64,000 bases of DNA. It comes from Leptolyngbya iicbica LK (GTDB lineage Bacteria > Cyanobacteriota > Cyanobacteriia > Phormidesmidales > Phormidesmidaceae). Shown here piece after piece: positions 55,026 through 64,000 of the stretch. Location: assembly GCF_004212215.1 (NCBI RefSeq), contig NZ_QVFV01000005.1, forward strand, positions 229,062 through 293,061, in the 5' to 3' direction. The translations under genes and the position numbers were made by a program. The notes below the pieces were generated by a model. It did not search any database. It saw only the letters and a list, made by a program, of their open reading frames with translations, and had not been told where the DNA came from. Within the stretch, counting starts at the first letter, position 1; each line of letters opens with the position of its first letter.

Positions 55026-55904
55026 ATGAAGCGTTCGCTCCATTGGCTGGTTGGTGTCGGCAGTTGCTGGCTGGTGTCGGGGTGCTCTTTGCTGCCCTTC
55101 CAGATCACGATTACGCCAACCAATCCCGAAACCACTCCCCAAGAAACCTCAGCAGTGGACTCATCCTCGGAAACGGCTGATGCCAGTGACTCATCATCAG
55201 AGGTTGAGACGGTAACAGATGCCCCTACTGCTGCTACTGAAGCGGAGGCAACCCCCAGCACTCCGGGGCGAAATTATTTTCGGGAGGCGGTGACCCGGGC
55301 TGAGAGTGCGGTGGCGATCGGTCAGTCGGCCCAATCGCCCGATGATTGGCAGCTTGCCGCGAGTCGTTGGCAGCAGGCCGTTTTGTATATGCAGCAGGTG
55401 CCGACTGACGACCCGAATCGTGCTACTGCCCAACAAAAAGTCAAAGAATATGGTCAGAATCTAGCCTTGGCCGAACAGCGCGCCGCTGGCCAACCCTCAA
55501 CCCTGGCCCAACCCACAACTCCTGATCGCCCAAATGGCCTGGTGGCAACCATTCCCATTGTGGATAATATGGGCGGTACGCCCGTGGTGCCTGTGACTTT
55601 GCAGGGCAATCGCAGCACCCAAGAATTCACCATGCTGTTTGATACCGGGGCCTCGGGCACGCTGATCACCCAAGCGATGGCAAATGAGATTGGTGTCGTG
55701 GTGACGGGTGAAGCCCTGGTGACGGTGGCCGATGGTCGCCAAGTCCAAATTCCCGTCGGCTATGTAGGTCGCCTTCAGGTCGGTGATTTGGTTGTGGAAA
55801 ACGTCTGGGTCGCCATTGGGGGAGATGTCGGCCTGCTAGGGCAAGACATCTACGGCGAATATGGGCTCTCGATTGGCGGCAGCCAAATCAATCTTTATGA
55901 GTAG
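55026..55904 (+). CDS. Lipoprotein with retroviral-type aspartic protease domain
   Basis: I choose ATG 55026 (292 aa) because GAGGAGAG precedes it. The signal peptide ends in a lipobox, LVSG-Cys 20, so the mature protein is a membrane-anchored lipoprotein. Residues about 30-85 are a Ser/Thr/Glu-rich linker, about 90-155 helical, and about 185-290 a clan AA aspartic-protease fold with the single motif FDTGASGTLIT and the closing LLGQDIYGEYGLSI. Such domains act as homodimers. It is divergent from carA with 105 bp between. The substrate is unknown. Confidence 0.87.
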   Translation: MKRSLHWLVGVGSCWLVSGCSLLPFQITITPTNPETTPQETSAVDSSSETADASDSSSEVETVTDAPTAATEAEATPSTPGRNYFREAVTRAESAVAIGQSAQSPDDWQLAASRWQQAVLYMQQVPTDDPNRATAQQKVKEYGQNLALAEQRAAGQPSTLAQPTTPDRPNGLVATIPIVDNMGGTPVVPVTLQGNRSTQEFTMLFDTGASGTLITQAMANEIGVVVTGEALVTVADGRQVQIPVGYVGRLQVGDLVVENVWVAIGGDVGLLGQDIYGEYGLSIGGSQINLYE

Positions 55905-56039
55905 AATCGGAAACCAGCGGTCAGACTCGGAGGGGTAAGCTGCCAAGAGCGTTCAGCCACCAAGCGTATATGTTGGAAGAGCGATCGCCCTCCGTCGCAC
56001 TGTGAGATAGGCGGCAACAGCAATCCTGACCCAGCCGCC

Positions 56040-57224
56040 TTAAGGATTATCGATAGGAGCGATACGCCCCTGAGCAACCAGCGCCTGGTGAATGGTGGCA
56101 ATCAGGTCAGCCCGAGTCGCGGGTGCCTGAGGGGCTAACTGCTGGGGATCTGGGTGATTAACCACCATGCCCTGACTTGCGGCGGCGGCCACCTGGGCTC
56201 TGGCCCAGGTCGGTAAAGACTCAGTGCCTTGATATTGATTAATCGTGCCGTCGACATCGGCTGGTGGCGCAAGGTCTAAACCCGTCGCCATGGTGATGTA
56301 TACCTGGTAGCGGGGCACGATCGCGTTAGGTTGGAAAATGCCTTCTGGAAAGCCCGACATGTAGCCTGCCTCGACCACTTGCTTGATGTCGTTAGCCGCC
56401 CAGTAGTCGGGGGGGACATCCGAGAAGTTGAGCGATCGCTTCGGCGGCACGTCAGCCACAATCGACTTATTGAGCAACGCTGCCAATTCGGCTCTGGTGA
56501 GCGGCTTGTCAGGTTGCAGCGTACCACTCGGGAAATCGGGCAATAACCCCGCTTCAAACAAACTGACGATATAAGGATAGGCCCAATAATCTTCAGACAC
56601 ATCTGAAATGCTCAACTCAGGCAACGGCGCGGGTTCAGCATCCGTAGTCGCTGAGGATGCGGCGTCTGAGGGTGCCGCTGTCGTGCCGTCGGTTGCAGAT
56701 TCTGCTGACTGTCCAGTAGCGTTAATATTGGCTGACGCTTGCCCCGGAGTTGCGGCGCTGGTGCCAGTGCCGGTTGTCGGTACTGCCGCCCCGCTGGAAA
56801 GCGGATTGTTGCGGTCTGGATTGGCGTCAGTGGCCTCATCTTCAACGGTCTCATCGACGTCGGGCTCTGCAAGCCGCGCAGCGTTATCTGAGCCAGTGGC
56901 TTCACCATTGCCAAAAAAGAAGAGACCGCCGAAGAAGCCGCGACGGTTGGCGGTCTCTTCAGTCGGTGGATTGTCTGCATCGTCGGCCACCGTGGCGTCG
57001 CCTGGCACCGTAGTGAGCGATTCATCTTCGACTAGGCTAGGGCTGTCTGCCAGCCCAGGCAAACTGATGTCGGGCGCAAAAATACTTTCGCCGCGAGTCC
57101 ATCCCCACCAGAGTATGGCCCCTACCGACAGCAGGGCGATCGCGATGGCGATCGCTTCGTCATTGTCCCGCGACTGGCCCGCAGGCTGCTGATCATTCGA
57201 CTCAGGGGGGGGCAGATTTACCAT
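56040..57224 (-). CDS. Membrane-anchored SLH-domain protein
   Basis: The protein has 394 residues. One membrane helix at about 25-43 (AIAIAIALLSVGAILWWGW), a disordered Asp/Ala/Thr-rich stretch (45-205), then SLH-type repeats at about 205-390 (DYWAYPYIVSLFEAGLL, PLTRAELAALLNK, FSDVPPDYWAANDIKQVVEAGYMSGFPEG, ATRADLIATIHQAL). SLH domains bind peptidoglycan-linked polymers, so it may tether the inner membrane to the wall. It is convergent with the aspartic-protease lipoprotein. Confidence 0.88.
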   Translation of the reverse strand: MVNLPPPESNDQQPAGQSRDNDEAIAIAIALLSVGAILWWGWTRGESIFAPDISLPGLADSPSLVEDESLTTVPGDATVADDADNPPTEETANRRGFFGGLFFFGNGEATGSDNAARLAEPDVDETVEDEATDANPDRNNPLSSGAAVPTTGTGTSAATPGQASANINATGQSAESATDGTTAAPSDAASSATTDAEPAPLPELSISDVSEDYWAYPYIVSLFEAGLLPDFPSGTLQPDKPLTRAELAALLNKSIVADVPPKRSLNFSDVPPDYWAANDIKQVVEAGYMSGFPEGIFQPNAIVPRYQVYITMATGLDLAPPADVDGTINQYQGTESLPTWARAQVAAAASQGMVVNHPDPQQLAPQAPATRADLIATIHQALVAQGRIAPIDNP

Positions 57225-57626
57225 GACACTATGACTGAGGCTTTTACAACAGGAATTTTATAGGGCCATCCTACTGCCAATAGCGCATTCCTTCACCCCA
57301 TTCGCGGTAAAAAGTCGATTTTCCTACCGAGATGGGGGGCACAAAGATTGATTGCCGGACAAGTTGAATCGAAATCGTAAGTTCGCTTTTTGCAACCTCC
57401 TCGTGCCAATGGGGGGCAAAATGATCACCTTCTTTGCCCGTGGTAATCCTTTCAACATGGGCTACGGTGTATTCCGCTGCGCGAATGACACTTTACAAAT
57501 GAGGCGTTCTTTTTCAGAGATGCTTGCAAGCGATCGCCCTGCTTTGGTCGGGGCCTCTCCTCCAAAATGGTCCAAAATGGTGTGCGATGCATTCAGCCAC
57601 GGTTGAGTGGAATCATGCCCAAAGAG
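57225..57626. other. Intergenic region, nothing supported
   Basis: This 402-bp gap lies between two minus-strand genes. An 84-codon plus-strand ORF (57352-57606) has no homology that I recognise and no ribosome binding site; a direct CCAAAATGGT repeat lies near 57563-57582. Confidence 0.45.
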
Positions 57627-58190
57627 CTATGTCACTGGGGCTGCTGTGAGCAAGGTTTCAGTGGTGACAACCGTCGCAAATTCGTCATGCAAGCTCGCGA
57701 GCGAGATGGCGTGGACCTGTGCCGCTTTATATAGAGTGCCATCGGGGCCAACTCGGTCAAAGGTGGCGGTGGCATCAGCCACCACAAAGGTCGTGAAGCC
57801 CAGATTTCCGGCCATGCGCACTGTGGTCGACACGCAGTGATTGGTCGTCAGGCCAACTACTACTAGCGTGTTGATTGCTCGTTCCCGCAGATACGTCTCT
57901 AAATCCGTCCCAATAAACGCGCTATTCACCGTTTTCTGAAAAATTGGCTCACTCGCTTGCGGTGCGACCACATCCTGAAAAGCGTTGCCGGGGCGATCGG
58001 GGCGGAGGGGTGAGTCTGGCTCGGTCGAGCAATGCTGAATGTGGATTACCGGACGCTGGGTGTTCCGCCAATACGCCAGCAATCGGCCAATGTTCTCCTC
58101 CGCTTCTGGGTTATTGCGCGGTCCCCATTTTGGCTCTTTGAGACCTTGTTGGACGTCAACAATCAGTAATGCCGCATTCTCAATAGTCAT
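57627..58190 (-). CDS. Isochorismatase-family cysteine hydrolase
   Basis: The protein has 187 residues. The catalytic triad of the family is visible: Asp 12 (LLIVDVQQG), Lys in FQKTVNSAF and Cys in GLTTNHCVSTTVRMA, with the cis-peptide region before it. Members hydrolyse isochorismate, nicotinamide, N-carbamoylsarcosine, ureidoacrylate and related amides; the exact substrate cannot be told from sequence. The DATATFDR-type text after the Cys is common in the broad bacterial group. Confidence 0.9.
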   Translation of the reverse strand: MTIENAALLIVDVQQGLKEPKWGPRNNPEAEENIGRLLAYWRNTQRPVIHIQHCSTEPDSPLRPDRPGNAFQDVVAPQASEPIFQKTVNSAFIGTDLETYLRERAINTLVVVGLTTNHCVSTTVRMAGNLGFTTFVVADATATFDRVGPDGTLYKAAQVHAISLASLHDEFATVVTTETLLTAAPVT

Positions 58191-58279
58191 AAGAATTTAC
58201 CGAATAATGCCTGAGTTTAGCTGGGGCAAAGTTGCACAGCAGAAATGCTTCTAAATGCGAGTTGTTAGATTTGGACGCT

Positions 58280-58891
58280 CTATGTATCTAGGAGCGATTG
58301 ATCATGATGATCGTTTTCAATCATAAACTTGACGCCTTTAGGCAAAAGTATCCACCTGCCGATGCCATCGCAAGGTCGATTAACACGCTTGACAAAACCA
58401 TGTGTCTCCAAGGTCATTAACTTCAAATCAAGAGTGATCGGTGTGTAGTCTCGGTGATGTTCAGCCAACTCTTTGCTGGAATAAGACGTGCCTTGTTGAT
58501 AGCAGTCGTGTAACAAATAGAACATGAAGTAGATATCATTTTCATCTGGTGAAAATTCTTCAGATTGAACTGCCGTAGATGAATGAGGAAAATTACCATC
58601 AAGAAACGGGATGATTTCCTCAATGGCTTCTCGAAGTAGAACATCTACACCAGCGGAAAAGAACTCTCGCTTTGGATTATCACGGTAGGAATGTAGCTTT
58701 GCATGAACTGCCGCCTCACAGCGCTTTGAATCCTTCACGTAGAATGTTGCGACCACTTCAAAAGGACTAGGGACACCAGTTGATGAAAGTTGCTGCAATC
58801 GAACCCCTAGCTTACCGGTTGTATAGCCAATCTTTACTAAACCAGGCATGGACGGGTTTGTCAGAAAGTACAGAATGCCGGGAGAGCACAT
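58280..58891 (-). CDS. T5orf172 (GIY-YIG-like) domain protein
   Basis: I choose ATG 58891 (203 aa, MCSPGILYFLTNP); the frame is open to a TTG at 58951. Residues 1-85 match the T5orf172/Mug113 branch of the GIY-YIG nuclease superfamily: GILYFLTNPSMPGLVKIGYTTG, RLQQLSSTGVPSPFEVV, CEAAVHAKLHSYRDN and REFFSAG. The C-terminal part is helical with a winged-helix look (KELAEHHRDYTPITLDLKLMTLETHGFV). The gene is visibly AT-richer than its neighbours and lacks HIP1 sites, which suggests lateral acquisition. Family members occur in phages and accessory regions. Confidence 0.8.
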   Translation of the reverse strand: MCSPGILYFLTNPSMPGLVKIGYTTGKLGVRLQQLSSTGVPSPFEVVATFYVKDSKRCEAAVHAKLHSYRDNPKREFFSAGVDVLLREAIEEIIPFLDGNFPHSSTAVQSEEFSPDENDIYFMFYLLHDCYQQGTSYSSKELAEHHRDYTPITLDLKLMTLETHGFVKRVNRPCDGIGRWILLPKGVKFMIENDHHDQSLLDT

Positions 58892-58984
58892 TTTGACGGT
58901 TAACGTATTAAGTTCCCTTCTATTTAGCCGGAAAGGAGGAATCGCTTTCAAGCTTGGACCAATTTTTTAGCACTGACTAAAACC

Positions 58985-61900
58985 TTAGAGGGTCATCGGG
59001 GCGATCGGTTCGATGTCGGGGTCATCGCCGCCGACTTGGTTGGTGCGCAAAATCCAGGCGGCGGCACCATAGGCAAGAAATTTGCGGGCCACGGTGTCGC
59101 TGGCTTTGCGGGGGAGCAGGGTGCGCCAACTGGTGATGCCCGTCATCAGGTTCTGCAAGGGTTTGTCTTCAATCGTGCTGCCCAGGTTATAGGCGTTGGT
59201 TTCCCAGTCGGCGCGGGGTTTGCCCAAGGGTTGCAACGCTTGTTTCAGGTCATGCCCAAAGCGCCGGAGTTCTTCGAATCGCGCCGCCTGCTCAGGGTGG
59301 CTTTGCTCCCAACGACGTCGTTGGGCTTCGTTGTCGCCCATGACTTCCACAATCTGCTGAATGGCGGCAAACAGAGCTTGGTTGGAATCTTGGGAACAGT
59401 TATTGGCGGGGCCAACGTAGGTGGCCCCCGTACCGTCACCGATGCGATAGCGGGCCGTCATGGAAACTAAAAACCTCTCCATGCGTTGTAGGGGCGATCG
59501 CACTTCATCGGCCACGCCGTAACCTTCGGTAAAGCAGGACAGCTTGAGGACGATGTCACAGGTGGGGCGATTGCCCAGCCAGCCCAGTTGGCGATGGCCC
59601 AGGTAGCGCGACCAGTGCAGGGTGCCTGCCACGAGCCCGTCAGTGTTTTGGGTGTAGACCTGGTAATAGCGAATATCGAACCGCAGTTCATCGGCCAATG
59701 GGTCGCGGATGACCTCAGCGACGCCAAAGGCAAAGTGACCAAAGAAAATCGGGGTGGCGGCGGCGGGTTCTTTTTTCGCGCCGCCGATGCCGCCATAGGT
59801 ATGCAGCACCAGGGCGCGATCGCCCTCTCGCCAATCGTCAATCGCTGACTGGATAGCCGCCGAGGAGCCGTTGTCTCGCGGGGTGCCCAACACGGAGGAA
59901 ATCTGCCCTTTTTTCGCCGCGACGTGAGCCCACGTTTCTTGCCGAATGTGTCGATAGGTGGCTTTGCTGCCGAAGATGACGCGATCGGGTTGCAAGCGCA
60001 TGAGGGCTCGTGGCATCCACGCCTGCACGACAAATTGCCCCGCTGCATCCTGCGTGCCGTAGACGTACCACCCCTGTTCATTGCAGGGCGATCGTTCGAT
60101 TTGGCGGGTGGTGGAAGGGTAACTGCCGTAGTCTTTGGCGATCAGCACAGCGGGGTTGCTCATCACGGTTTCAGGGCCATCAAAGCGGCGCGTGGCCCGG
60201 TTAAAATGGCGCACTCGATAATGGTCGGCGCCCACGGGCGCGATGAACTGCACCAGGGCGTAATAGCGACCGCTGACTTCGACGGGTTGCTCGGGTGTGT
60301 AGAGAGCTATCTGCCCGGCGGAGTCAGGGCGCACGGCGATCGCTGCCAGCATGACGGTAATATCGTCGATCGGATGGCCCGCCGCGAGGGATTCTAGCGG
60401 ATCGACCTGTCGCCAGCGATTGATGCGATCAGGCAACACCAGGCCGCCAAATTTGCTGTTGTATTCCGCATCGGCGCTAAAGTTCACATCCCGCGTGACG
60501 GCTTTGACAAAGTCCTGCACGTCGGGCTGGGCCACATCCCATCGTAGGGGCAAGGTTTGACCCACTAAATGGGCATATTCCGGCGGCGCATGGTGCAGTT
60601 CGATGAGGGTGCCTTTGACCTGCGATCGCGCCTCTTTTTTCGGCAAAATTAAGCGCCCTAGCCACGGGCCAATCGGTTGGAATAATGCTGGATCGAGGGA
60701 CTGGGCAAGGGGAAAGTAGCCAAGCTGACACAAGGGCGATTCCATATACAGGGTGTAGTTGCTCGGTTTGGCCGGGGCGATCGCCTGCTCACTCGCCAAT
60801 TCGCCTTTCAGGATGGTGTTGATGGTGTCAATTGTTTGCTGGAGTGAGCTGCGGCCATCGGCCAGCATCACCTTGGGGTCGAGAATGCCGCCAGGGACGT
60901 TATGCCCCACAGGCCCCATGGAAATCAGCGTAACCTTGCCCAGCCGTTTGGCCCGATTCCAAAACGAGAGCCAAAAGACCTGCCACCGACCGGGAAACAT
61001 GATGGCTCCTAGCGGTTCCACCACGTCTTTGTCGCCCTTGAGGTGATGGCAATGCTCCAGCTTTAAAAAATTGTTGTTGGCACTCATCACACCACCGAGG
61101 GAAATGACGTCAATGGGAGCGGCGATCGCCCGCTTGAGAAAGGGCGCACTGGCGCAAGACATTTGGCCGCCGCCGCTATAGCCGATAAAGGTGACCGGAG
61201 TGCCGCTGCCCAGTTGATAGCCATTTTTCAGCAGACCGCTGAAGACAATTTGCGCGATGCCCTGGTTATACAACGGGCCGTAGCGCTTATCGGCGGAGAC
61301 TCCGACAATCAAGATATTGCGGATATTCACAATTAGGCCGAGGATGCTGGCGGGGTTGGCGAACCGCAACTTGTCCGCATAGCGCCAAAAAAAGGATAAG
61401 GTGCGATCTTCATCCAGCGGCCGATTCATCACCGAATAGGGCATGATGCCGCGCACCAGCGCCACATCCTCAGGTAGTTGCGGGGCTAACGCATCTAAAA
61501 AGGTTTCGACATCGGGTAAATATTCAAAACTGGAAATGCCAATGCCGTCTAAATAGACCACATAGCGCTGAATCTGCTGGGCATCTGCTATAGGTCGCGC
61601 CAAATCTCCCGTATTCTCAGTGGTATTGACCTCGTCGTCAAACCAACCCGCCCACCAGCCGAGGGTTTCTAACGGGGCCAATAGTCCCGCCACAATTACG
61701 GCGACTACGCCAATCCACGTGAGTTGCAGCACAAATCGGAGCAGGGTCGGCAGTTGCCCAAACCAGCCAAACCACCAGACCCGAATCGGTTTTAAGAGCG
61801 CCAAAACCACCAGGGTCAGAATCAACATCAGCGCCACCCCGAGGATGGTGCGCAAGAGTTGTCGATGGCTGCGTTCGGCCCCTTTGGTCACGGTGGGTTG

Positions 61901-62680
61901 CGCTGTGGCCGTCGTGACAACTTCGCCCAGTCCGGCTGGCTTGGGCAATACTGACGCCGCTGAATCACTTAGAGATACGGGTACCGCCGCTTGCAGTTCT
62001 TGTTTGACGGTGTTGAGACGCGATGTGACTTCGGTTTTGAGTTCATTGGTCGAGCTGTCCACGCGATCGCGAAAATGCTCCATCAGCTCGTCACGATCCG
62101 TTTTCAGATCAACCCCCGCCACCGTATCCGCTAGCCAGCGTGCCCAGGCGGCGATGGGACGGCCAATCGTTTGCTCAATAATTTGCAGCAGCACCCAGCC
62201 AAAGCCAACGTAGCCAAACGATTCGGGCAGATTTAACCCCGTGACGGCGCCAAATCCCACGACCATCGCCAACAGGTTCCAAACTGAGAGCAGGTTGAGA
62301 ATGGGTTGCCCGGCGTAGGGTAAGGCTCCTAAAAAGCTGAACAGCAAGGGCGCATAAGCCGCCCCCAGCACAATCACCAACGTGCTAAAGGACAACGACA
62401 CCGACCAGGGCAGCAGCGTGATCAACCAGGTGGAGCCGACCAGCGCCAAAAAACCGCCCACAAATAACACCGCACTGATCAGCAAACTGAGGAAAAATCG
62501 CAGCGGCTTGACCTGGTTAAAAAAGAGAATGGCGCACTGACCAATGCTGCGCGATAACCCGGCAAACAAGACGATGAGCAAGGCTAACTGCACGCCCTGC
62601 GGTAATGACGCAGCTATCCGAAAGGCTTCGCTATTGAGGGCAAACACATAGCCGATGACATACCAAAAGCGATCGATCAT
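58985..62680 (-). CDS. Very large membrane protein with alpha/beta-hydrolase motif
   Basis: I choose ATG 62680 (1231 aa) because AAAGGA lies 7 nt upstream. The N-terminal 200 residues carry about five membrane helices; about 205-265 is a soluble helical stretch; two more helices lie at about 275-345. Then comes a cytoplasmic or periplasmic part with VVYLDGIGISSFEYLPDVETFLDAL and the nucleophile elbow GYSGGGQMS, typical of serine hydrolases. The C-terminal half includes RIGDGTGATYVGPANNCSQDSNQALF, a conserved-looking segment with Cys, and ends without membrane helices. Proteins of this kind in cyanobacteria are often labelled CAAX-protease-like, which I cannot confirm. Function unknown. Confidence 0.8.
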   Translation of the reverse strand: MIDRFWYVIGYVFALNSEAFRIAASLPQGVQLALLIVLFAGLSRSIGQCAILFFNQVKPLRFFLSLLISAVLFVGGFLALVGSTWLITLLPWSVSLSFSTLVIVLGAAYAPLLFSFLGALPYAGQPILNLLSVWNLLAMVVGFGAVTGLNLPESFGYVGFGWVLLQIIEQTIGRPIAAWARWLADTVAGVDLKTDRDELMEHFRDRVDSSTNELKTEVTSRLNTVKQELQAAVPVSLSDSAASVLPKPAGLGEVVTTATAQPTVTKGAERSHRQLLRTILGVALMLILTLVVLALLKPIRVWWFGWFGQLPTLLRFVLQLTWIGVVAVIVAGLLAPLETLGWWAGWFDDEVNTTENTGDLARPIADAQQIQRYVVYLDGIGISSFEYLPDVETFLDALAPQLPEDVALVRGIMPYSVMNRPLDEDRTLSFFWRYADKLRFANPASILGLIVNIRNILIVGVSADKRYGPLYNQGIAQIVFSGLLKNGYQLGSGTPVTFIGYSGGGQMSCASAPFLKRAIAAPIDVISLGGVMSANNNFLKLEHCHHLKGDKDVVEPLGAIMFPGRWQVFWLSFWNRAKRLGKVTLISMGPVGHNVPGGILDPKVMLADGRSSLQQTIDTINTILKGELASEQAIAPAKPSNYTLYMESPLCQLGYFPLAQSLDPALFQPIGPWLGRLILPKKEARSQVKGTLIELHHAPPEYAHLVGQTLPLRWDVAQPDVQDFVKAVTRDVNFSADAEYNSKFGGLVLPDRINRWRQVDPLESLAAGHPIDDITVMLAAIAVRPDSAGQIALYTPEQPVEVSGRYYALVQFIAPVGADHYRVRHFNRATRRFDGPETVMSNPAVLIAKDYGSYPSTTRQIERSPCNEQGWYVYGTQDAAGQFVVQAWMPRALMRLQPDRVIFGSKATYRHIRQETWAHVAAKKGQISSVLGTPRDNGSSAAIQSAIDDWREGDRALVLHTYGGIGGAKKEPAAATPIFFGHFAFGVAEVIRDPLADELRFDIRYYQVYTQNTDGLVAGTLHWSRYLGHRQLGWLGNRPTCDIVLKLSCFTEGYGVADEVRSPLQRMERFLVSMTARYRIGDGTGATYVGPANNCSQDSNQALFAAIQQIVEVMGDNEAQRRRWEQSHPEQAARFEELRRFGHDLKQALQPLGKPRADWETNAYNLGSTIEDKPLQNLMTGITSWRTLLPRKASDTVARKFLAYGAAAWILRTNQVGGDDPDIEPIAPMTL

Positions 62681-63040
62681 AGACGAGTCCTTTGGCAACG
62701 CTGGCGATCGCCATATTCGCCCCTAGTTGCCCCATACGCTGGAATCCGATAAAGCAAAAATAGCGTGTTGCGGTGAAAAACCGATTCGCCTTAGCGCTTT
62801 TTTTGATAAGTCGTATCAGGAAGATTGGTCAGCTCTGACCTTGGGCCTCAACGGGATCGGATAGGGGGACGGTAGGCCGCCAGCATTCCACCGACGAAAT
62901 CGCACCATTTCGGGGCTTTACCCAATTCCGTAGCGGCAATTACAAAAGTTAGGCAACCTGCAGGTAACGACGTGATAGCATCGCCACAAGCCCTAGAGGC
63001 TGATCTAATCGTCTGTGAGTAAACGGAGGTTTTAAGCGTC
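62681..63040. other. Divergent promoter region, nothing else seen
   Basis: This 360-bp gap lies between the large membrane protein and the DUF2267 gene. No repeat or RNA was recognised. Confidence 0.45.
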
Positions 63041-63469
63041 ATGGCCGAAAGTTTTAGTGCAAACCAGCGGGCCTTTTACGAAAAAGTCATGCAGCGAGCC
63101 AGCCTGCCCGATATTTATGACGCCAAGGATCTCACCACGGTGGTCTTTCGGACGATGCGCGACTTGATGACCACCGACACCGACCAAGCGACTGAAGCGG
63201 CCTTTAAAGATGCCGACATGGCCGAAATTTGGCGGGACGATAACCCCATCGTGTCGTTTTTAAGTCGGTTTCGTCCGCCGTTAGAAATTGATTCGGAATT
63301 GTTTCTCCGGCGCATCAAGCAAGAAGGGGGAGTCCCCAAAAATGTCACCCCTGAAGCGGTGGTGATTGCGGTCTTTTCAACCGCGCGAGAATCTATTTCG
63401 GAGGAGCAGGCTGCGGCCATTGGCAAAACTTTGCCCGATGGCCTACGGGTGATGTGGGAGCAGATTTAG
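63041..63469 (+). CDS. DUF2267 family protein
   Basis: The protein has 142 residues, with start ATG 63041 after ACGGAGG. The sequence is helical (FYEKVMQRASLPDIYDAKDLTTVVFRTMRDLM; VVIAVFSTARESISEEQAAAIGKTLPDGLRVMW) and fits DUF2267, small soluble proteins of unknown role found in many cyanobacteria and actinobacteria, often two helical repeats. The ending LPDGLRVMWEQI is typical of the family (LP...LR.LW). Confidence 0.8.
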   Translation: MAESFSANQRAFYEKVMQRASLPDIYDAKDLTTVVFRTMRDLMTTDTDQATEAAFKDADMAEIWRDDNPIVSFLSRFRPPLEIDSELFLRRIKQEGGVPKNVTPEAVVIAVFSTARESISEEQAAAIGKTLPDGLRVMWEQI

Positions 63470-63540
63470 ACTCCCCCGTTGAATTGAATGGCTGAGGCGA
63501 TCGCGTTACTCTGTTGAGGCATAGGAATTTAAGTAAGTGT

Positions 63541-63562
63541 GGACAGCCGTCTCGGCTGTTCC
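63541..63562. repeat. Dispersed hairpin repeat, second copy
   Basis: GGACAGCCG and CGGCTGTTCC form a stem like the one at 41807-41827. Confidence 0.5.
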
Positions 63563-63635
63563 AGGAAAACTTGGATACTATTTAATCTTCATTCCTTAGA
63601 GAAAAGGGAGCGATCGCTTTTCATTTTCAGCAGAA

Positions 63636-63836
63636 TTAACCATCCGGAAATTGCCAGCAAGAAATCGTCTCCACATCGGTGCTACCACAACTGCACTTCA
63701 CCGCATGGGCCGATGCCACCCACTCGCGATCGCACTTGCGGCAATGACAAAACACGTTATTATCATCCGCCTGCCGTAGCCCAAACTGCCATTGACGCAA
63801 CTCTTCAGGGCTGAAATGCGAAGATGATTGCTGCAT
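63636..63836 (-). CDS. Small zinc-ribbon protein, 66 aa
   Basis: Cysteines are arranged CHCRKC and, 14 residues on, CSCG, consistent with a single zinc ribbon; the N-terminus is helical (FSPEELRQWQFGLRQ). It has the start ATG 63836. No operon partner is visible: the convergent DUF2267 gene ends 166 bp away. Likely a conserved small cyanobacterial protein of unknown role. The region beyond it to the right edge holds nothing I can support. Confidence 0.65.
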   Translation of the reverse strand: MQQSSSHFSPEELRQWQFGLRQADDNNVFCHCRKCDREWVASAHAVKCSCGSTDVETISCWQFPDG

Positions 63837-64000
63837 TTGCCATCCTCAAAATGCCTCCGTCAACATTTTATCCGGTGACTCAAATTCATGACGTATCGGC
63901 ATCCTCATTCCAGAGCAGGGTTGAATTTCTAAGTTGGTTTAGAGGGATATAGATCTGTGAATTTACCAGCTAATTTGACCAGGGCAATCCCAGCGGATTT

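Noticed and set aside
57352-57606. 84-codon ORF before the isochorismatase-family gene
   Set aside because: No ribosome binding site and contains a short direct repeat; it looks non-coding.
62848-63042. 64-codon minus-strand ORF before the DUF2267 gene
   Set aside because: It covers the promoter and ribosome binding site of the DUF2267 gene and has no recognisable feature.

Overview
The window is cyanobacterial chromosome. The octamer GCGATCGC (HIP1) recurs throughout, a photosystem I psaM gene is present, and DUF928, CHASE2, two-partner-secretion and CHAT genes of cyanobacterial type occur together. Base composition is moderately GC-rich, as in filamentous Leptolyngbya-like lineages; the genus cannot be fixed from sequence alone.

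Layout. 1-8008 (-) is the 5' part of a giant DUF4347 repeat protein that runs off the left edge. 8303-8521 (+) is a small conserved-looking gene. 9074-17155 (-) holds a REC-GGDEF-EAL protein and a nine-PAS hybrid histidine kinase. 18004-22284 (-) holds a TIR-TIR-TIR-CHASE2 membrane protein followed by a DUF928 protein. Divergent from these, 22537-41577 (+) is a long same-strand run: three TpsA-type exoproteins, a TPR/SLOG-like/nucleotide cyclase protein, one TpsB outer-membrane transporter and an exported TPR-CHAT protease-like protein. 41947-43346 has an orphan ABC ATPase and a Met/Pro-rich zinc-ribbon protein. 43923-44003 is tRNA-Leu(GAG).

The stretch just after this tRNA (44049-44590) is the most interesting part. 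It carries what looks like the end of a type V-K CRISPR-associated transposon (CAST), a stand-alone truncated repeat plus guide that matches the 3' end of this tRNA-Leu, a second stand-alone truncated repeat, a short CRISPR array, and a second transposon end in the same orientation. No tnsB, tnsC, tniQ or cas12k is present in the window. The distance from the tRNA protospacer to the transposon end (63 bp after a GTT PAM) fits RNA-guided V-K homing. I read it as a deleted or tandem CAST relic, possibly still mobilisable in trans.

The right third is mostly housekeeping and envelope genes: rnz, an RTX protein, psaM, phoU, an RNase II/R-family enzyme with two metal-site Asp residues replaced, ubiX-like, carA, a lipoprotein aspartic protease, an SLH protein, an isochorismatase-family hydrolase, an AT-richer T5orf172 (GIY-YIG-like) gene, a 1231-residue membrane protein with a serine-hydrolase motif, a DUF2267 protein and a zinc-ribbon protein.

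How the parts may work together: the 18004-41577 block combines surface adhesins with their transporter and with sensory or effector domains (TIR, CHASE2, cyclase, SLOG-like, CHAT). It looks like one functional unit that senses the envelope and controls surface exoproteins or a death/defence response; this is inference.
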